This document shows positions 10,136 to 18,719 of a DNA stretch of 64,000 nucleotides, piece after piece; position 1 is the first letter of the stretch; every line of letters begins with the position of its first letter. The notes below the pieces were generated by a model. That model was not told where the DNA came from. It worked only from the letters and a program-made list of their open reading frames with translations, and did not search any database. This DNA is from Mucilaginibacter sp. (GTDB lineage Bacteria; Bacteroidota; Bacteroidia; Sphingobacteriales; Sphingobacteriaceae): NCBI GenBank assembly GCA_028288305.1, contig JAQBOA010000015.1, positions 1-64,000 of the forward strand, written 5' to 3'. Both the position numbers and the translations under genes were made by a program.

Positions 10136-11947
10136 TTATTTCCTTTTCGCTTTAAAACTGCCATTAGGCTGAATAAAAGTGGCCTCGGTAATTTTAGCTT
10201 CTCCTGGCGGGCCAAATTGCAAATAGTAACCACTTAAATTTTTTATAGAAAATTTGTCGTTGCCCATAGGTATGGTTTCATATTCTGGCTGGCCGGGCAC
10301 AAATAAGTATAATGTTTTTTCCTTTAAATAAACCTTTGCCACAATGCCTGCCAGTTCATATTCGCCAACATATTTTTGCAGTTCGTTAGCGGTAAGCGGC
10401 TTGGCTGCTATTTGCTTAGTAAATAAAATTGGTTTTAAACCAGCTTCTAAAATAGCAGTAAGGCCGTTAATATCACCCGCTAAATCCATCTGAAACTGAA
10501 TTTTTAAATTTGGAGCTTCGGATGTATCAACACCATCTTTAATGTCTTTATCAAACACATCAAAAATATCGTAAGTATTATGGCGCAACCAAATGGTATT
10601 ATTAAAAGTCTTCACCAATAGCGAATCTTTAACTAAACGTATTTTTAAAGTACCATATCCCGGATTTTGGTAATTGCCTGCAAAATCTCCCAAAGGATGT
10701 GTAGCCGAATAATGCTTTGCGACAGGGGTTGTTTCCTTTTTCAACTTATCCCGTTCCTCTTTGCCTTTATCTGCAGCTTTTTTCCGATCGCCATTCCAGT
10801 CGAAATATTTAAGGTTTAACATGCGGTCGGCTACCAGGTTCCGTACAATTGAGGGTACAGTCGAACCATCCTGGTTAGCTAATACCACTATGGCCACACT
10901 GTCAGATGGAAAAAAGCAGGTACTTGCAGAAAAGCCGTCGATATTACCACCATGCTCCACCATGTAATGACCTTTATAGGATGCCAGGAACCAGCCAAAG
11001 CCATAATTGGCGAAAAAGATATCCGGCTTTTCCTTTCCGGGCAATGCTGCGTCAATAATAGACTGTGAACTGATAGCTTCATCACGGTGACGAGCAGGAA
11101 TAATTTCCTTACCGTTATATTTCCCGTTATTTATCCAGGCGGTAACCCATTTGGCCATATCATTAACACTGCTGTTTATAGCTCCTGCAGGTGCCATACC
11201 ATTAATGTGATAGTATTCTAATTTTTTTATGATAGTATCTTTCCTTAAACCATAACCGAGAGCGGCATCCTCAGTTTTTTCCATTTCGGGGATACTTACG
11301 TCAGACCTGGTCATTCCAAGTGGTATAAAAAACTTCTCTTTTATATTTTCTTCCCAGCTTTTACCGGTCAGTTTTTCTACCACATCGCCTTGAGCTGCAA
11401 ACATAAAATTGTTGTACTGCCACTTTTGCCTTACGCCAAAGGTTGGCTCCATATATTGTACACGCTGGATGAGGCTATCGGTTGACGGTGAGTTAAAAAA
11501 GTACCAGGAAAGATCGTGCCGGGGAAGGCCTGTGCGGTGGCTCATCATATCACGCAGCGTAATGGTATTGTTCATGGCATCATTATAAAATTTTAACGAT
11601 GGCAGATAATTAGTAACCGGCTTATCAATATCAAGCTTTCCATCCTGCTGCAGCTTGCCTATCAGGGCCGCTGTAAATGCTTTTGAACAGGAACCTATCG
11701 CGAAAAGCGTATTTGGCGTTACCGGAAGTTTACCTGCTATATCGCGGTAACCAAACCCTTTGGCGTAAACCACTTTGTTTTTCTCAATAACAGCCACAGC
11801 AAAGCCCGCGGCATGCCATGTTTTAAGCACGTGCAGAAAAGCGGTATCCAACCCCTTAAAACGAGGGTCTTCAGTTACTGATGATTGTTGGGCGACTGCC
11901 TGTAAGGAAGCGGCACAAAGCAAGAGGGCAATGATTTTTAGGTTCAT
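10136..11947 (-). CDS. Serine hydrolase, class C beta-lactamase fold, with C-terminal DUF3471-like domain
   Basis: 603 residues with a signal peptide (about 1-19, ending QAVAQ). The beta-lactamase/DD-peptidase motifs are present: SxxK as Ser86-Cys-Ser-Lys89, YxN as Tyr178-Asn-Asn, and HGG in MVEHGGNIDGF. The catalytic domain covers about residues 30-385. A charged linker follows (KKAADKGKEERDKLKKE), then a beta-rich C-terminal domain of the type often called DUF3471. Such proteins are usually esterases, D-aminopeptidases or beta-lactamase relatives acting in the periplasm; true beta-lactamase activity cannot be inferred. Confidence 0.9.
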   Translation of the reverse strand: MNLKIIALLLCAASLQAVAQQSSVTEDPRFKGLDTAFLHVLKTWHAAGFAVAVIEKNKVVYAKGFGYRDIAGKLPVTPNTLFAIGSCSKAFTAALIGKLQQDGKLDIDKPVTNYLPSLKFYNDAMNNTITLRDMMSHRTGLPRHDLSWYFFNSPSTDSLIQRVQYMEPTFGVRQKWQYNNFMFAAQGDVVEKLTGKSWEENIKEKFFIPLGMTRSDVSIPEMEKTEDAALGYGLRKDTIIKKLEYYHINGMAPAGAINSSVNDMAKWVTAWINNGKYNGKEIIPARHRDEAISSQSIIDAALPGKEKPDIFFANYGFGWFLASYKGHYMVEHGGNIDGFSASTCFFPSDSVAIVVLANQDGSTVPSIVRNLVADRMLNLKYFDWNGDRKKAADKGKEERDKLKKETTPVAKHYSATHPLGDFAGNYQNPGYGTLKIRLVKDSLLVKTFNNTIWLRHNTYDIFDVFDKDIKDGVDTSEAPNLKIQFQMDLAGDINGLTAILEAGLKPILFTKQIAAKPLTANELQKYVGEYELAGIVAKVYLKEKTLYLFVPGQPEYETIPMGNDKFSIKNLSGYYLQFGPPGEAKITEATFIQPNGSFKAKRK

Positions 11948-12104
11948 GCTATAGAATGTAAAAGGTTAGTTCTGCTAAATATAGTGTTTACTTAGAAAAG
12001 TATGGAATAATAGTTGATAACCACTTAATTAAAATAAATACAATTTTTCTTGTGCGAAATGAACTGTTAAAATTTATGTATTTTTGAAAAAAGGAATAAG
12101 CTTT

Positions 12105-12302
12105 ATGCAAAGTCAAAAATTAAACGCTTTACAATTGGAACTTTTGAATATTTATTCATTCCAGCCAAAGGAAGAAGATTTACTTGCTATTAAACAATTA
12201 TTGGCGCGTTATTTCTCTGGAAAGCTTCAGGATAATATAAAAAAAGCAATAAAGGAGAAGAACATCACAGAACAAGACCTTGACCGCTGGCTTAATGAGT
12301 AG
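12105..12302 (+). CDS. Small antitoxin-like protein without a recognisable toxin partner
   Basis: 65 residues from ATG 12105; a TTG at 12084 in frame is less likely. The sequence (LNALQLELLNIYSF, EEDLLAIKQLLARYF, EQDLDRWLNE) matches a pattern I recall from small bacterial proteins annotated as type II antitoxins beside PIN-domain toxins. The match is from memory only. Its stop overlaps an ATG (12297) that opens a frame of only 20 codons beginning MSRLHLILD, where a toxin gene would be expected. The toxin may have been lost. Confidence 0.65.
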   Translation: MQSQKLNALQLELLNIYSFQPKEEDLLAIKQLLARYFSGKLQDNIKKAIKEKNITEQDLDRWLNE

Positions 12303-12651
12303 GCTCCACCTCATTTTGGATAAGGATCAATGCCATTTAGTTAAACAAATCGTATAAAATTTACTCACCGGGAAATCGCTTTTTAAATAATTCAAAAAAA
12401 TGGTTTTTTTCATAGCGACGGGTTTCAAACCCATCGCTATACGATATTATTGCCTTTGTATAGTTTCAGCTTTACAGATTATTACCGGTTTCAAACCAAT
12501 TATTCTGCTTAGCATGTTAAAATACCGGATCGAAGTCGCAATGGAATAGGTTCTTTTAACAACAAATATTTTAAAAGCGATTTCCCTGGGCAGTAGTACT
12601 TCAAGCGATCCTACCTTTATTTTCTCTTATATTTGATATACAGTTATAATA
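12303..12651. other. Intergenic region with one short palindrome
   Basis: The first 60 bp hold the short frame that may be a toxin remnant (12297-12359). ATAGCGACGGGTTT and its complement (12412-12440) form an almost perfect 29-base palindrome after a T run. A weaker GGTTTCAAACC echo lies at about 12487-12497. No other gene or RNA is recognised. Confidence 0.5.
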
Positions 12652-12966
12652 ATGACTCAAGTTAGGGAAATAAAGTGCCCCCATTGCGGGGAGTGGACTA
12701 TGTGGACCGGCAATGTCGACGATAGGTGCTTATATTGTGATGAGTTTCTGGAGCCCCGGCGTTTTTCGCGGGAAGTAGAAAAAAAGATTAGTAAGGAACT
12801 AATAAAAGAAAACGATTACTTTTTTATAAAACCAACTGACGGACCTGTTAAACGCAGCATTAAAATCGTTTTGAACTCGCTGCGCTGGTGGGTATATTAT
12901 CTGGAAATATTGTTTTTCATATTTATCACCCTGGTACTTTTACTAATAACCTTATTTGCCGGCTAA
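12652..12966 (+). CDS. Zinc-ribbon membrane protein, unknown function
   Basis: 104 residues. A CPHC...CLYC zinc ribbon occupies residues 9-30, a charged linker follows, and one strong membrane helix (about residues 80-102) ends the protein. The stop TAA is followed at once by the ATG of the next membrane gene (12967), so the two are translationally linked. I know no function. The arrangement of a cytoplasmic zinc ribbon and a C-terminal anchor suggests a small membrane-tethered adaptor, which is inference. Confidence 0.72.
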   Translation: MTQVREIKCPHCGEWTMWTGNVDDRCLYCDEFLEPRRFSREVEKKISKELIKENDYFFIKPTDGPVKRSIKIVLNSLRWWVYYLEILFFIFITLVLLLITLFAG

Positions 12967-13347
12967 ATGAAAACATTACTAAACAGATGGTTTATTGCCG
13001 GCTGCCTTATTTGGATAATCGTAATAACTGCCCGGAAACTGGGTTATCCCCTACCCCTAATAAATGGCTATATTGATGATGCCTTTGCCATACCGGTTAT
13101 AGCCAACCTGGGGCTGTGGTTTCAAAGGGTGTTTGTTATAAAAAACAATTATTATGTACTAGGGCCATGGCATATAATTTTCATTGTGATTTATGTTTGC
13201 CTGGTATTCGAGGGCTTGCTTCCCCTCTTATCCAAAACTTATACAGCAGATTGGATTGATGTGCTGCTTTATACATTCGGTGGTATATTTTTTTATTATG
13301 TGATGAATAAACCGCTGGGTTCAGAAAGTGTTTCCACAATAAACTAA
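12967..13347 (+). CDS. Small integral membrane protein, unknown function
   Basis: 126 residues with about three to four hydrophobic helices (residues 8-22, 55-75, 82-96, 102-118). It starts directly on the stop of the zinc-ribbon gene, which supports a shared function. I recall similar Bacteroidota proteins carrying the transferred name 'magnesium citrate secondary transporter', but nothing in these 126 residues supports transport activity. Confidence 0.7.
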   Translation: MKTLLNRWFIAGCLIWIIVITARKLGYPLPLINGYIDDAFAIPVIANLGLWFQRVFVIKNNYYVLGPWHIIFIVIYVCLVFEGLLPLLSKTYTADWIDVLLYTFGGIFFYYVMNKPLGSESVSTIN

Positions 13348-13394
13348 TTAACCGGATGTTAATATACAATGGGTTTACTAATTCGCATTAGCCT

Positions 13395-13402
13395 TATATT
13401 TG
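13395..13402 (+). promoter_or_regulatory. Exact TAnnTTTG -7 element close to the DUF3810 start
   Basis: TATATTTG at 13395-13402 matches the Bacteroidetes -7 consensus and lies 6 bp before the ATG at 13409, so transcription would begin at or near the start codon. No clear -33 TTG is visible. Confidence 0.4.
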
Positions 13403-13408
13403 CATCCA

Positions 13409-14509
13409 ATGGCAGATAAGCGCAGCAACAAATCACTAAAGACAAGGTTCATTATTATTGCAGCATTATTAATTGCCATTTTTTTGTTGATGGCGCTCGA
13501 AGATCATCCTCAACTGATAGAACGCTATTATTCCAAAGGTTTATATCCTGTAATCTGCCAAGTGCTGCATCCCGTATTTAACCTGTTCCCGTTTAGCGTA
13601 GGCGATATATTGTACGTAGCAATTATAGGTTATCTTATTTATGCGTTAATCAGGCTCATCAAACTGGTTATTAAAAAAGCTTTTAAGCAGGTGGGTATTC
13701 TTTTGCTTGGGGTAGTGATCGGCGTACAATCAGGTGTATTGATCTTCTATTTGTTTTGGGGGTTAAACTATTTCAGACCACCAGCCGGTGAACTGCTAAA
13801 ACTTCGCGATAGCAGCAACTACACCACAGCTACTTTAAAGGCGGTTACCGCTATGCTGATAGATAGTGCGAACGCCTGCCGCACCCGTTTAACATCAAAT
13901 GATCTATCAGAAAGTAACAGCGTTATATATCAAACTGCTATACAGGCCGTCAGTAAGTTATCGAATGATTCTATTAATTTCCGTACCTACAGCCCTGGCA
14001 TAAAACCATCCCTTTTAACGCCCTTGCTCAATTACATAGGTACTTCTGGCTATTATAACCCATTTACCAGCGAGGCACAAATGAACTACCAGATGCCAAT
14101 TTTCAGCAGACCAGTTACCGCTTGCCATGAAATGTCGCACCAAATGGGTTTTGGTACTGAGGATGAGGCCAATTTTGTAGGTTTCCTTGCTGGGATAGGT
14201 TCGCACGACAGGTTGCAGCGTTATTCTGCTTATCACCTGGCTGTTGGCGAATTTATGTTTGCCTTATACTTTCGTGATAGTTTGCAAAACAAAGAATTAA
14301 AGCTACGCGAATCAGCAGCTGTTCATAATGATTTTAAAATTGAGCGTATCTATTGGCTTTCTTACCAAAGTAAAGCAGGGATATTAAGCAGTATTTTTTA
14401 TGATAAATTTCTGAAAGCTAATAACCAACCCCAGGGACTAAACACCTACAACCGTATGGTACTGTTAGTAATGGCACTTTACAGGAGTAAGGTTGTCCAT
14501 AGCACATAG
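13409..14509 (+). CDS. DUF3810 family membrane protein with HExxH motif
   Basis: 366 residues from ATG 13409 (a TTG three codons upstream overlaps the predicted -7 box). Three membrane helices are in the N-terminal third (about 12-30, 60-85, 100-120), followed by a soluble domain. It carries ACHEMSHQMGFGTEDEANFVGF, a HExxH site with a downstream acidic residue as in gluzincin-like metallopeptidases. The family is widespread in Bacteroidota but, to my knowledge, uncharacterised. A membrane-bound zinc protease is the likely role, unproven. Confidence 0.85.
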   Translation: MADKRSNKSLKTRFIIIAALLIAIFLLMALEDHPQLIERYYSKGLYPVICQVLHPVFNLFPFSVGDILYVAIIGYLIYALIRLIKLVIKKAFKQVGILLLGVVIGVQSGVLIFYLFWGLNYFRPPAGELLKLRDSSNYTTATLKAVTAMLIDSANACRTRLTSNDLSESNSVIYQTAIQAVSKLSNDSINFRTYSPGIKPSLLTPLLNYIGTSGYYNPFTSEAQMNYQMPIFSRPVTACHEMSHQMGFGTEDEANFVGFLAGIGSHDRLQRYSAYHLAVGEFMFALYFRDSLQNKELKLRESAAVHNDFKIERIYWLSYQSKAGILSSIFYDKFLKANNQPQGLNTYNRMVLLVMALYRSKVVHST

Positions 14510-14583
14510 TCCATGGTCCATAGTTTGCATGATTCTGTAAAAGGCTTCTTAGCTATGGTCCATGGACCATCGACCATGGGCTA
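14495..14583. repeat. Palindromic intergenic element, family E (TCCATGGTCCATAG)
   Basis: The left arm (14495-14523) contains CATAGTCCATGGTCCATAG; the right arm (14553-14583) begins CTATGGTCCATGGACCAT. The left arm overlaps the last codons of the DUF3810 gene, and the right arm ends 5 bp from the convergent gene's stop. Confidence 0.8.
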
Positions 14584-14587
14584 CTAT

Positions 14588-15109
14588 CTACAACACCACT
14601 CCTTCAATGGTAAACTCTAATTGATTTTTACCTGTCCTTACTGAATTTGCGTATCCATTATCGTTAATGAATAGTTTTTCATTTTCTGCGCTGATATGAA
14701 GTTTGCCAACTATAAAATCACCAAATATCCGTATAACAGCAATCGGGGCATGTACTTCAAGTTCAGCAGTTATATTATGCTCCAGACCCATAGCCGATTC
14801 ATCATCCAGTTGCTGTACATGAATAATCGTTGAACCATCCCTTCTTAATAGGTGAATACTATTACGCTCTTCTTTAATAGAAAAGTTTGCGTTTGATTCG
14901 GATTTGTTTCCCACAACCTTAATCTCGGAGCCATCGATATCTCTGATATTAAGGTCAATATTTAAAATTGACTGTTGAGCCGTTGGGGGCAAATCATGAT
15001 ATATAGAATTTATTCTTAAAAATTCATTTTCTTCTCCTTTATAAGAATAACTTACAACCCCGCTTGGAACTATAAAGGCGTTTGATCCAATGACATATGC
15101 ATATTTCAT
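14588..15109 (-). CDS. Hypothetical protein
   Basis: 173 residues, no signal peptide or membrane segment, and beta-strand-rich sequence with alternating hydrophobic residues. I do not recognise the family. Polar composition and no cysteines suggest a soluble cytosolic beta protein. A terminator-like hairpin (15230-15265) lies about 120 bp upstream on the same strand and could attenuate this gene or end a separate RNA. Confidence 0.65.
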   Translation of the reverse strand: MKYAYVIGSNAFIVPSGVVSYSYKGEENEFLRINSIYHDLPPTAQQSILNIDLNIRDIDGSEIKVVGNKSESNANFSIKEERNSIHLLRRDGSTIIHVQQLDDESAMGLEHNITAELEVHAPIAVIRIFGDFIVGKLHISAENEKLFINDNGYANSVRTGKNQLEFTIEGVVL

Positions 15110-15188
15110 AACCTGTTTTTTTATATAAGGTTAATACCATAAATGTCAAAAATGTTTGCTTAATTTTTATCCTTCGTAAAGAGTTAAG

Positions 15189-15210
15189 GAGACACAAAGT
15201 ATTGTGTCTC
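15189..15210. repeat. Short palindrome GAGACACAA...TTGTGTCTC
   Basis: Nine-base perfect arms around AGTA. This word is a widespread intergenic palindrome in bacteria as I recall; here it sits upstream of the hypothetical gene on the minus strand. Confidence 0.7.
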
Positions 15211-15229
15211 TACGGCGGGGAACGTTATC

Positions 15230-15265
15230 AAAAAAAATGCGTTCCGTATCTCACCCCGGAACGCA
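15230..15265 (-). terminator. Rho-independent terminator on the minus strand
   Basis: Read on the minus strand: TGCGTTCC, a 12-base loop, GGAACGCA, then eight consecutive T residues. It would stop transcripts coming from about 15480, where no protein gene is found on this strand. Confidence 0.8.
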
Positions 15266-15480
15266 CACAACATCATAATCAAATAATGTTGATCAACTAA
15301 ATCTCAGACTACATGTTTAATGATCATCCAAGCTCTTTATTAATAAATTTGATCGTTTGATCAATAGATTAAATTCATATACATGTACTTTCACAAAATC
15401 TATACCCATTGATCATATTGAGTATATTAGTGCCAACTTACTGCGAAACGGGTAACCATTAATTTTATTATTTATAAAAC
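15230..15480 (-). ncRNA. Candidate small RNA or leader RNA
   Basis: An exact TAnnTTTG box (TACTTTTG, 15490-15483 minus) and a strong terminator (15265-15230) bracket about 245 bp without a convincing ORF. Palindromic GTTGATCAAC, ATGATCAT and TTGATCAA sites inside could pair to give a structured RNA. I could not match it to a known family. It may instead be an attenuated leader of the gene at 14588-15109. No good -33 element was found. Confidence 0.35.
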
Positions 15481-15559
15481 CGCAAAAGTAACATTAATTT
15501 CAAAAGTCGCATAAATGAGGCACTTTCATTTCGAATTATTTGGCAAAACTGTTGTTACT

Positions 15560-17737
15560 ATGACAAAACGATTATTTATTATCTTTCTTTTCTTCTTACC
15601 ACTAATTTCAACAGGTCAAAAATATTCGGCAAAGGAAATTAAAAAGCTGGAGCAAGAGGCAAAAGCCGTAACTATAATCCGCGATAACTGGGGAGTGCCG
15701 CACATTTATGGCAAAACCGATGCTGATGCTGTTTTTGGGCTGATGTATACCGAATGTGAGGATAATTTTAAGGGCATTGAACAGAATTATTTATACCAGT
15801 TAGGGAAGCAATCCGAAGCAGATGGTGAAAAAAACCTGTATACCGATATTACTTTACAACTAATTGCAGATAGTGCCAATGCTATTAAGGATTATAATGC
15901 AAGCGCACCCTGGTTTAAAAAGTTGATGAATGCTTTTGCCGACGGAGTGAACTATTATCTGTACAAACACCCTGAGGTTAAACCTACTGTTTTTCAGCAC
16001 TTTGAGCCATGGTACGCATTGATGTTTACCGATGGCAGCGTATCGGCAACGGTTACAGGGGGTATCAATTTAAATGAAACAAGGGATTTCTATAACGGCA
16101 ATACAAATAACCTGGGAGCATTGTACAAGCCGGAAATTGAGGAAAGGGAAACTGGTTCAAACGGTTTTGCTATTGCACCTTCAAGGTCGGCCTCAGGGCA
16201 TGCTTTACTTTACATTAACCCGCATGTTCCATTTTATTTCAGAAGCGAAGTACAAATAGTAAGCAATGAGGGGTTAGATGTTTATGGTGCTGTTACCTGG
16301 GGGCAATTTTTTGTTTACCAGGGCTTTAACCAGCATTGCGGCTGGATGCACACCAGTAGTAATGCTGACGTAGGTGATTTATATGCCGAAAAAGTGACTA
16401 AAAAAGATGATAAATGGTACTATAAATGCAATGGCACTTTAAAGCCGGTTATTACCCGTAAACTGGTATTAAATGTAAAAAATGGAGACCATTTGGAGCA
16501 AAAAACTATAACCGGCTATTATACACATCATGGACCGGTATTGGGCAGTCGCGATGGTAAGTGGCTGGCACTAAGGGCTAACAACCGTTCTTATAATGCA
16601 TTGCTCGAATCATGGCTTATTACCAAAGCAAATACTTTTTCTGAATATAAAAAAGCAATGGATTTGTTATCCAATGCTACAAACAATACGGTTTATGCTG
16701 ATGATCAGGGCAATATCGCTTTTTGGTATGGAAACTTTATGCCTAAACGAAATCCTAAATTAGATTGGACATTCCCTGTAGATGGAAGTACATCTGCAAC
16801 AGAATGGCAGGGCCTGCATACTTTAAACGAAATAGTACATGTATATAATCCGGCTACAGGCTGGATAGAAAACTGCAATTCAACACCATTTACTTCATCG
16901 GGAGCAAGCAGTCCGGACAAAAGTAAATACCCCGGGTACATGGCACCGGACGGACAGAACTACCGTGCAATAAACGCAATTAAGCTATTGAAGGATGCTA
17001 ATCATATTACGCTGGACCAGTTGATTGCCAAAGGTTACGATCATTATCTGACTGCATTTGATGTGTTGTTTCCACAATTGTTTAACGCTTATGATTCCGC
17101 TCCTGATTCAGTTAAAAAATCACTTGCCGAACCCGTACATGATTTACAGCAATGGGACAAACAAACAGCTGCTAATTCGGTTGCCACCACAATTGCTATT
17201 GAGTGGGGTATCTTAATGTTCCGGGATTTACCTCCCGCGAAAACTTCTGAAGAAGGCACTTATCAAACAGACAGGGTAAATGTCATGCTACATACGATGA
17301 GCAATAAACAGCTGCTTGACTTACTTGATGAAGCGTTAAGTAACCTTGAAAAACGATACGGTACCTGGAAAACACAATGGGGAGATATTAACCGTTACCA
17401 GCGCCCTGCAGATGGTGTTATATTCAGTGATAGCGATCCCAGCCTTCCCGTTGGGCTTACTTCTTCGGCATTTGGTCAGTTGCCATCGTTTCAAAGTCGT
17501 ACTATGAATACAAAAAATCGTTACGGCTATTCGGGCAATAGTTTCATAGCTGCTGTTGAATTTGGTAAACGCATTAAAGCAAAAACTGTTATAACTGGCG
17601 GTGAATCATTCAATCCTGCGTCAAAACACTATACAGACCAGGCTGATATGTATATTAACGGTAAGTTTAAAGATGTGCTGTTTTATAAAAATGATGTGTT
17701 GAAACATGCCGAAAAAACCTACCATCCGGGCGATTGA
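15560..17737 (+). CDS. Penicillin acylase/AHL acylase family Ntn hydrolase
   Basis: 725 residues from ATG 15560, which gives a proper signal peptide (MTKRLFIIFLFFLPLIS); the upstream ATG at 15515 would bury it. The alpha-chain region contains VTIIRDNWGVPHIYG. The maturation site is ETGSNGFAIAPSRS with Ser200 as the expected new N-terminal nucleophile after autoproteolysis. The beta chain shows HTSSNADVGDLYAE and ATNNTVYADDQGNIAFWYG, typical of the family. Members cleave acyl-amide bonds in penicillins, acyl-homoserine lactones or peptides, in the periplasm. The substrate cannot be told from motifs. Confidence 0.92.
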   Translation: MTKRLFIIFLFFLPLISTGQKYSAKEIKKLEQEAKAVTIIRDNWGVPHIYGKTDADAVFGLMYTECEDNFKGIEQNYLYQLGKQSEADGEKNLYTDITLQLIADSANAIKDYNASAPWFKKLMNAFADGVNYYLYKHPEVKPTVFQHFEPWYALMFTDGSVSATVTGGINLNETRDFYNGNTNNLGALYKPEIEERETGSNGFAIAPSRSASGHALLYINPHVPFYFRSEVQIVSNEGLDVYGAVTWGQFFVYQGFNQHCGWMHTSSNADVGDLYAEKVTKKDDKWYYKCNGTLKPVITRKLVLNVKNGDHLEQKTITGYYTHHGPVLGSRDGKWLALRANNRSYNALLESWLITKANTFSEYKKAMDLLSNATNNTVYADDQGNIAFWYGNFMPKRNPKLDWTFPVDGSTSATEWQGLHTLNEIVHVYNPATGWIENCNSTPFTSSGASSPDKSKYPGYMAPDGQNYRAINAIKLLKDANHITLDQLIAKGYDHYLTAFDVLFPQLFNAYDSAPDSVKKSLAEPVHDLQQWDKQTAANSVATTIAIEWGILMFRDLPPAKTSEEGTYQTDRVNVMLHTMSNKQLLDLLDEALSNLEKRYGTWKTQWGDINRYQRPADGVIFSDSDPSLPVGLTSSAFGQLPSFQSRTMNTKNRYGYSGNSFIAAVEFGKRIKAKTVITGGESFNPASKHYTDQADMYINGKFKDVLFYKNDVLKHAEKTYHPGD

Positions 17738-17778
17738 GTTAAAGTAAAAAAGTATATTTGATAAACTATTATTGTTAA

Positions 17779-18270
17779 ATGAAGAAATACCTTTTCTTTT
17801 TAAGCTTATCCTTTTTTTATACTTTAAGTATACATGGACAAAGAGTAAAGTTTAGCGACCTTGTTTATTTTACAAGCCTTACCAACCGACAGGTATATGA
17901 TAATTTAAAGGAAGGCAAAGCATTCAGGCAGGACTATACAACTGATGTAAAAGGACAAGAGCTGGAATATTTTAAAAATACAGGCAATAAACCCAATACT
18001 GAGAGAATAACCGTTGGCAGTTTTACCAAGCTAAACGATGGCACTGTATTACGTACTGTTAATTATACTTCTACCGATGCTCAACATATCATCAATATGA
18101 TAAGCCAGGCAAAAAGATATGGTTTGGATTTAAAGTTTCGTGGTGCCGATCCCTTTAACACTATTTATTTATTCGATAATAGTTTTTACCATGTTAGTAT
18201 CTATCTGAGACGGGATCAAACTTCAGGTTTGGTAGAAATAAAACAGAAAGAGTTATTGGGGCTGGAGTAA
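17779..18270 (+). CDS. Secreted hypothetical protein
   Basis: 163 residues with a signal peptide (about 1-20, FFYTLSIHGQ). The remainder is a compact alpha/beta domain without cysteines or recognisable catalytic motifs. It follows the acylase by 41 bp in the same direction and may be co-transcribed. I do not recognise the family. Only 2 bp separate its stop from the convergent TfoX-like gene. Confidence 0.7.
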   Translation: MKKYLFFLSLSFFYTLSIHGQRVKFSDLVYFTSLTNRQVYDNLKEGKAFRQDYTTDVKGQELEYFKNTGNKPNTERITVGSFTKLNDGTVLRTVNYTSTDAQHIINMISQAKRYGLDLKFRGADPFNTIYLFDNSFYHVSIYLRRDQTSGLVEIKQKELLGLE

Positions 18271-18272
18271 AA

Positions 18273-18614
18273 CTATTTCCCTTTCTTTGACGATTTAGCT
18301 TTCGGATTAAACTCGAGTGCAAGTTTTATCCAGTTATCAAAGTCCTTCTGATTATGGAAGCCTTCTTCAATAACATACACATAATCGTTCATAGGTTTTC
18401 CCCGCATAATCATTTGGCGGACGTAATTGTTTTCTAAAGCAGCTTCGGATGCTGCGGCTCCTATCCGGCACATCATTTCGTCTCCGCTCACACAAACGCA
18501 CATCTTACCATCTACCATAAAACATATTCCGCGGAACATTTCCTTTTCTTCAACATTGGGCAAATGCATCAATGCTTCTCTTATTCTGTCGGCAAGCTTT
18601 GTATTATAACCCAT
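18273..18614 (-). CDS. TfoX N-terminal domain protein
   Basis: 113 residues forming one TfoX/Sxy N-terminal domain: EKEMFRGICFMVDGKMCVCV followed by a helix and VYVIEEGFHNQKDFDNWIKLAL near the end. In gamma-proteobacteria the longer TfoX regulates competence; stand-alone N-domains in Bacteroidota have no established function. The basic tail AKSSKKGK could contact nucleic acid, which is speculation. Confidence 0.85.
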   Translation of the reverse strand: MGYNTKLADRIREALMHLPNVEEKEMFRGICFMVDGKMCVCVSGDEMMCRIGAAASEAALENNYVRQMIMRGKPMNDYVYVIEEGFHNQKDFDNWIKLALEFNPKAKSSKKGK

Positions 18615-18719
18615 GTCTTACTTTTTGTTGGTGGTTTATTTTTTTAAATGGAACTCAGCTTATTAATTTATAACTCAAAAATAAACATGTGAATGCATAA
18701 TTACAATTTGATCAATCTA

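Larger units (their letters stand above)
15110..15559. other. Gene-free region with hairpins and repeated TGATCA sites
   Basis: The region contains a short palindrome (15189-15210), a strong minus-strand terminator hairpin (15230-15265), at least five GATC cores between 15290 and 15414 mostly written as TGATCA or TTGATCAA, and a minus-strand TACTTTTG at 15483-15490. No protein-coding frame longer than about 15 codons stands out on the minus strand. Confidence 0.5.

Noticed and set aside
10136..11947. Class C beta-lactamase as a resistance gene
   Set aside because: The motifs only establish the fold; the extra C-terminal domain and sequence pattern fit esterase/peptidase relatives, so a resistance claim is not supported.
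12888..13076. Plus-strand 62-residue ORF overlapping two small membrane genes
   Set aside because: It lies in a different frame across the junction of two better-supported genes with coupled start/stop codons.
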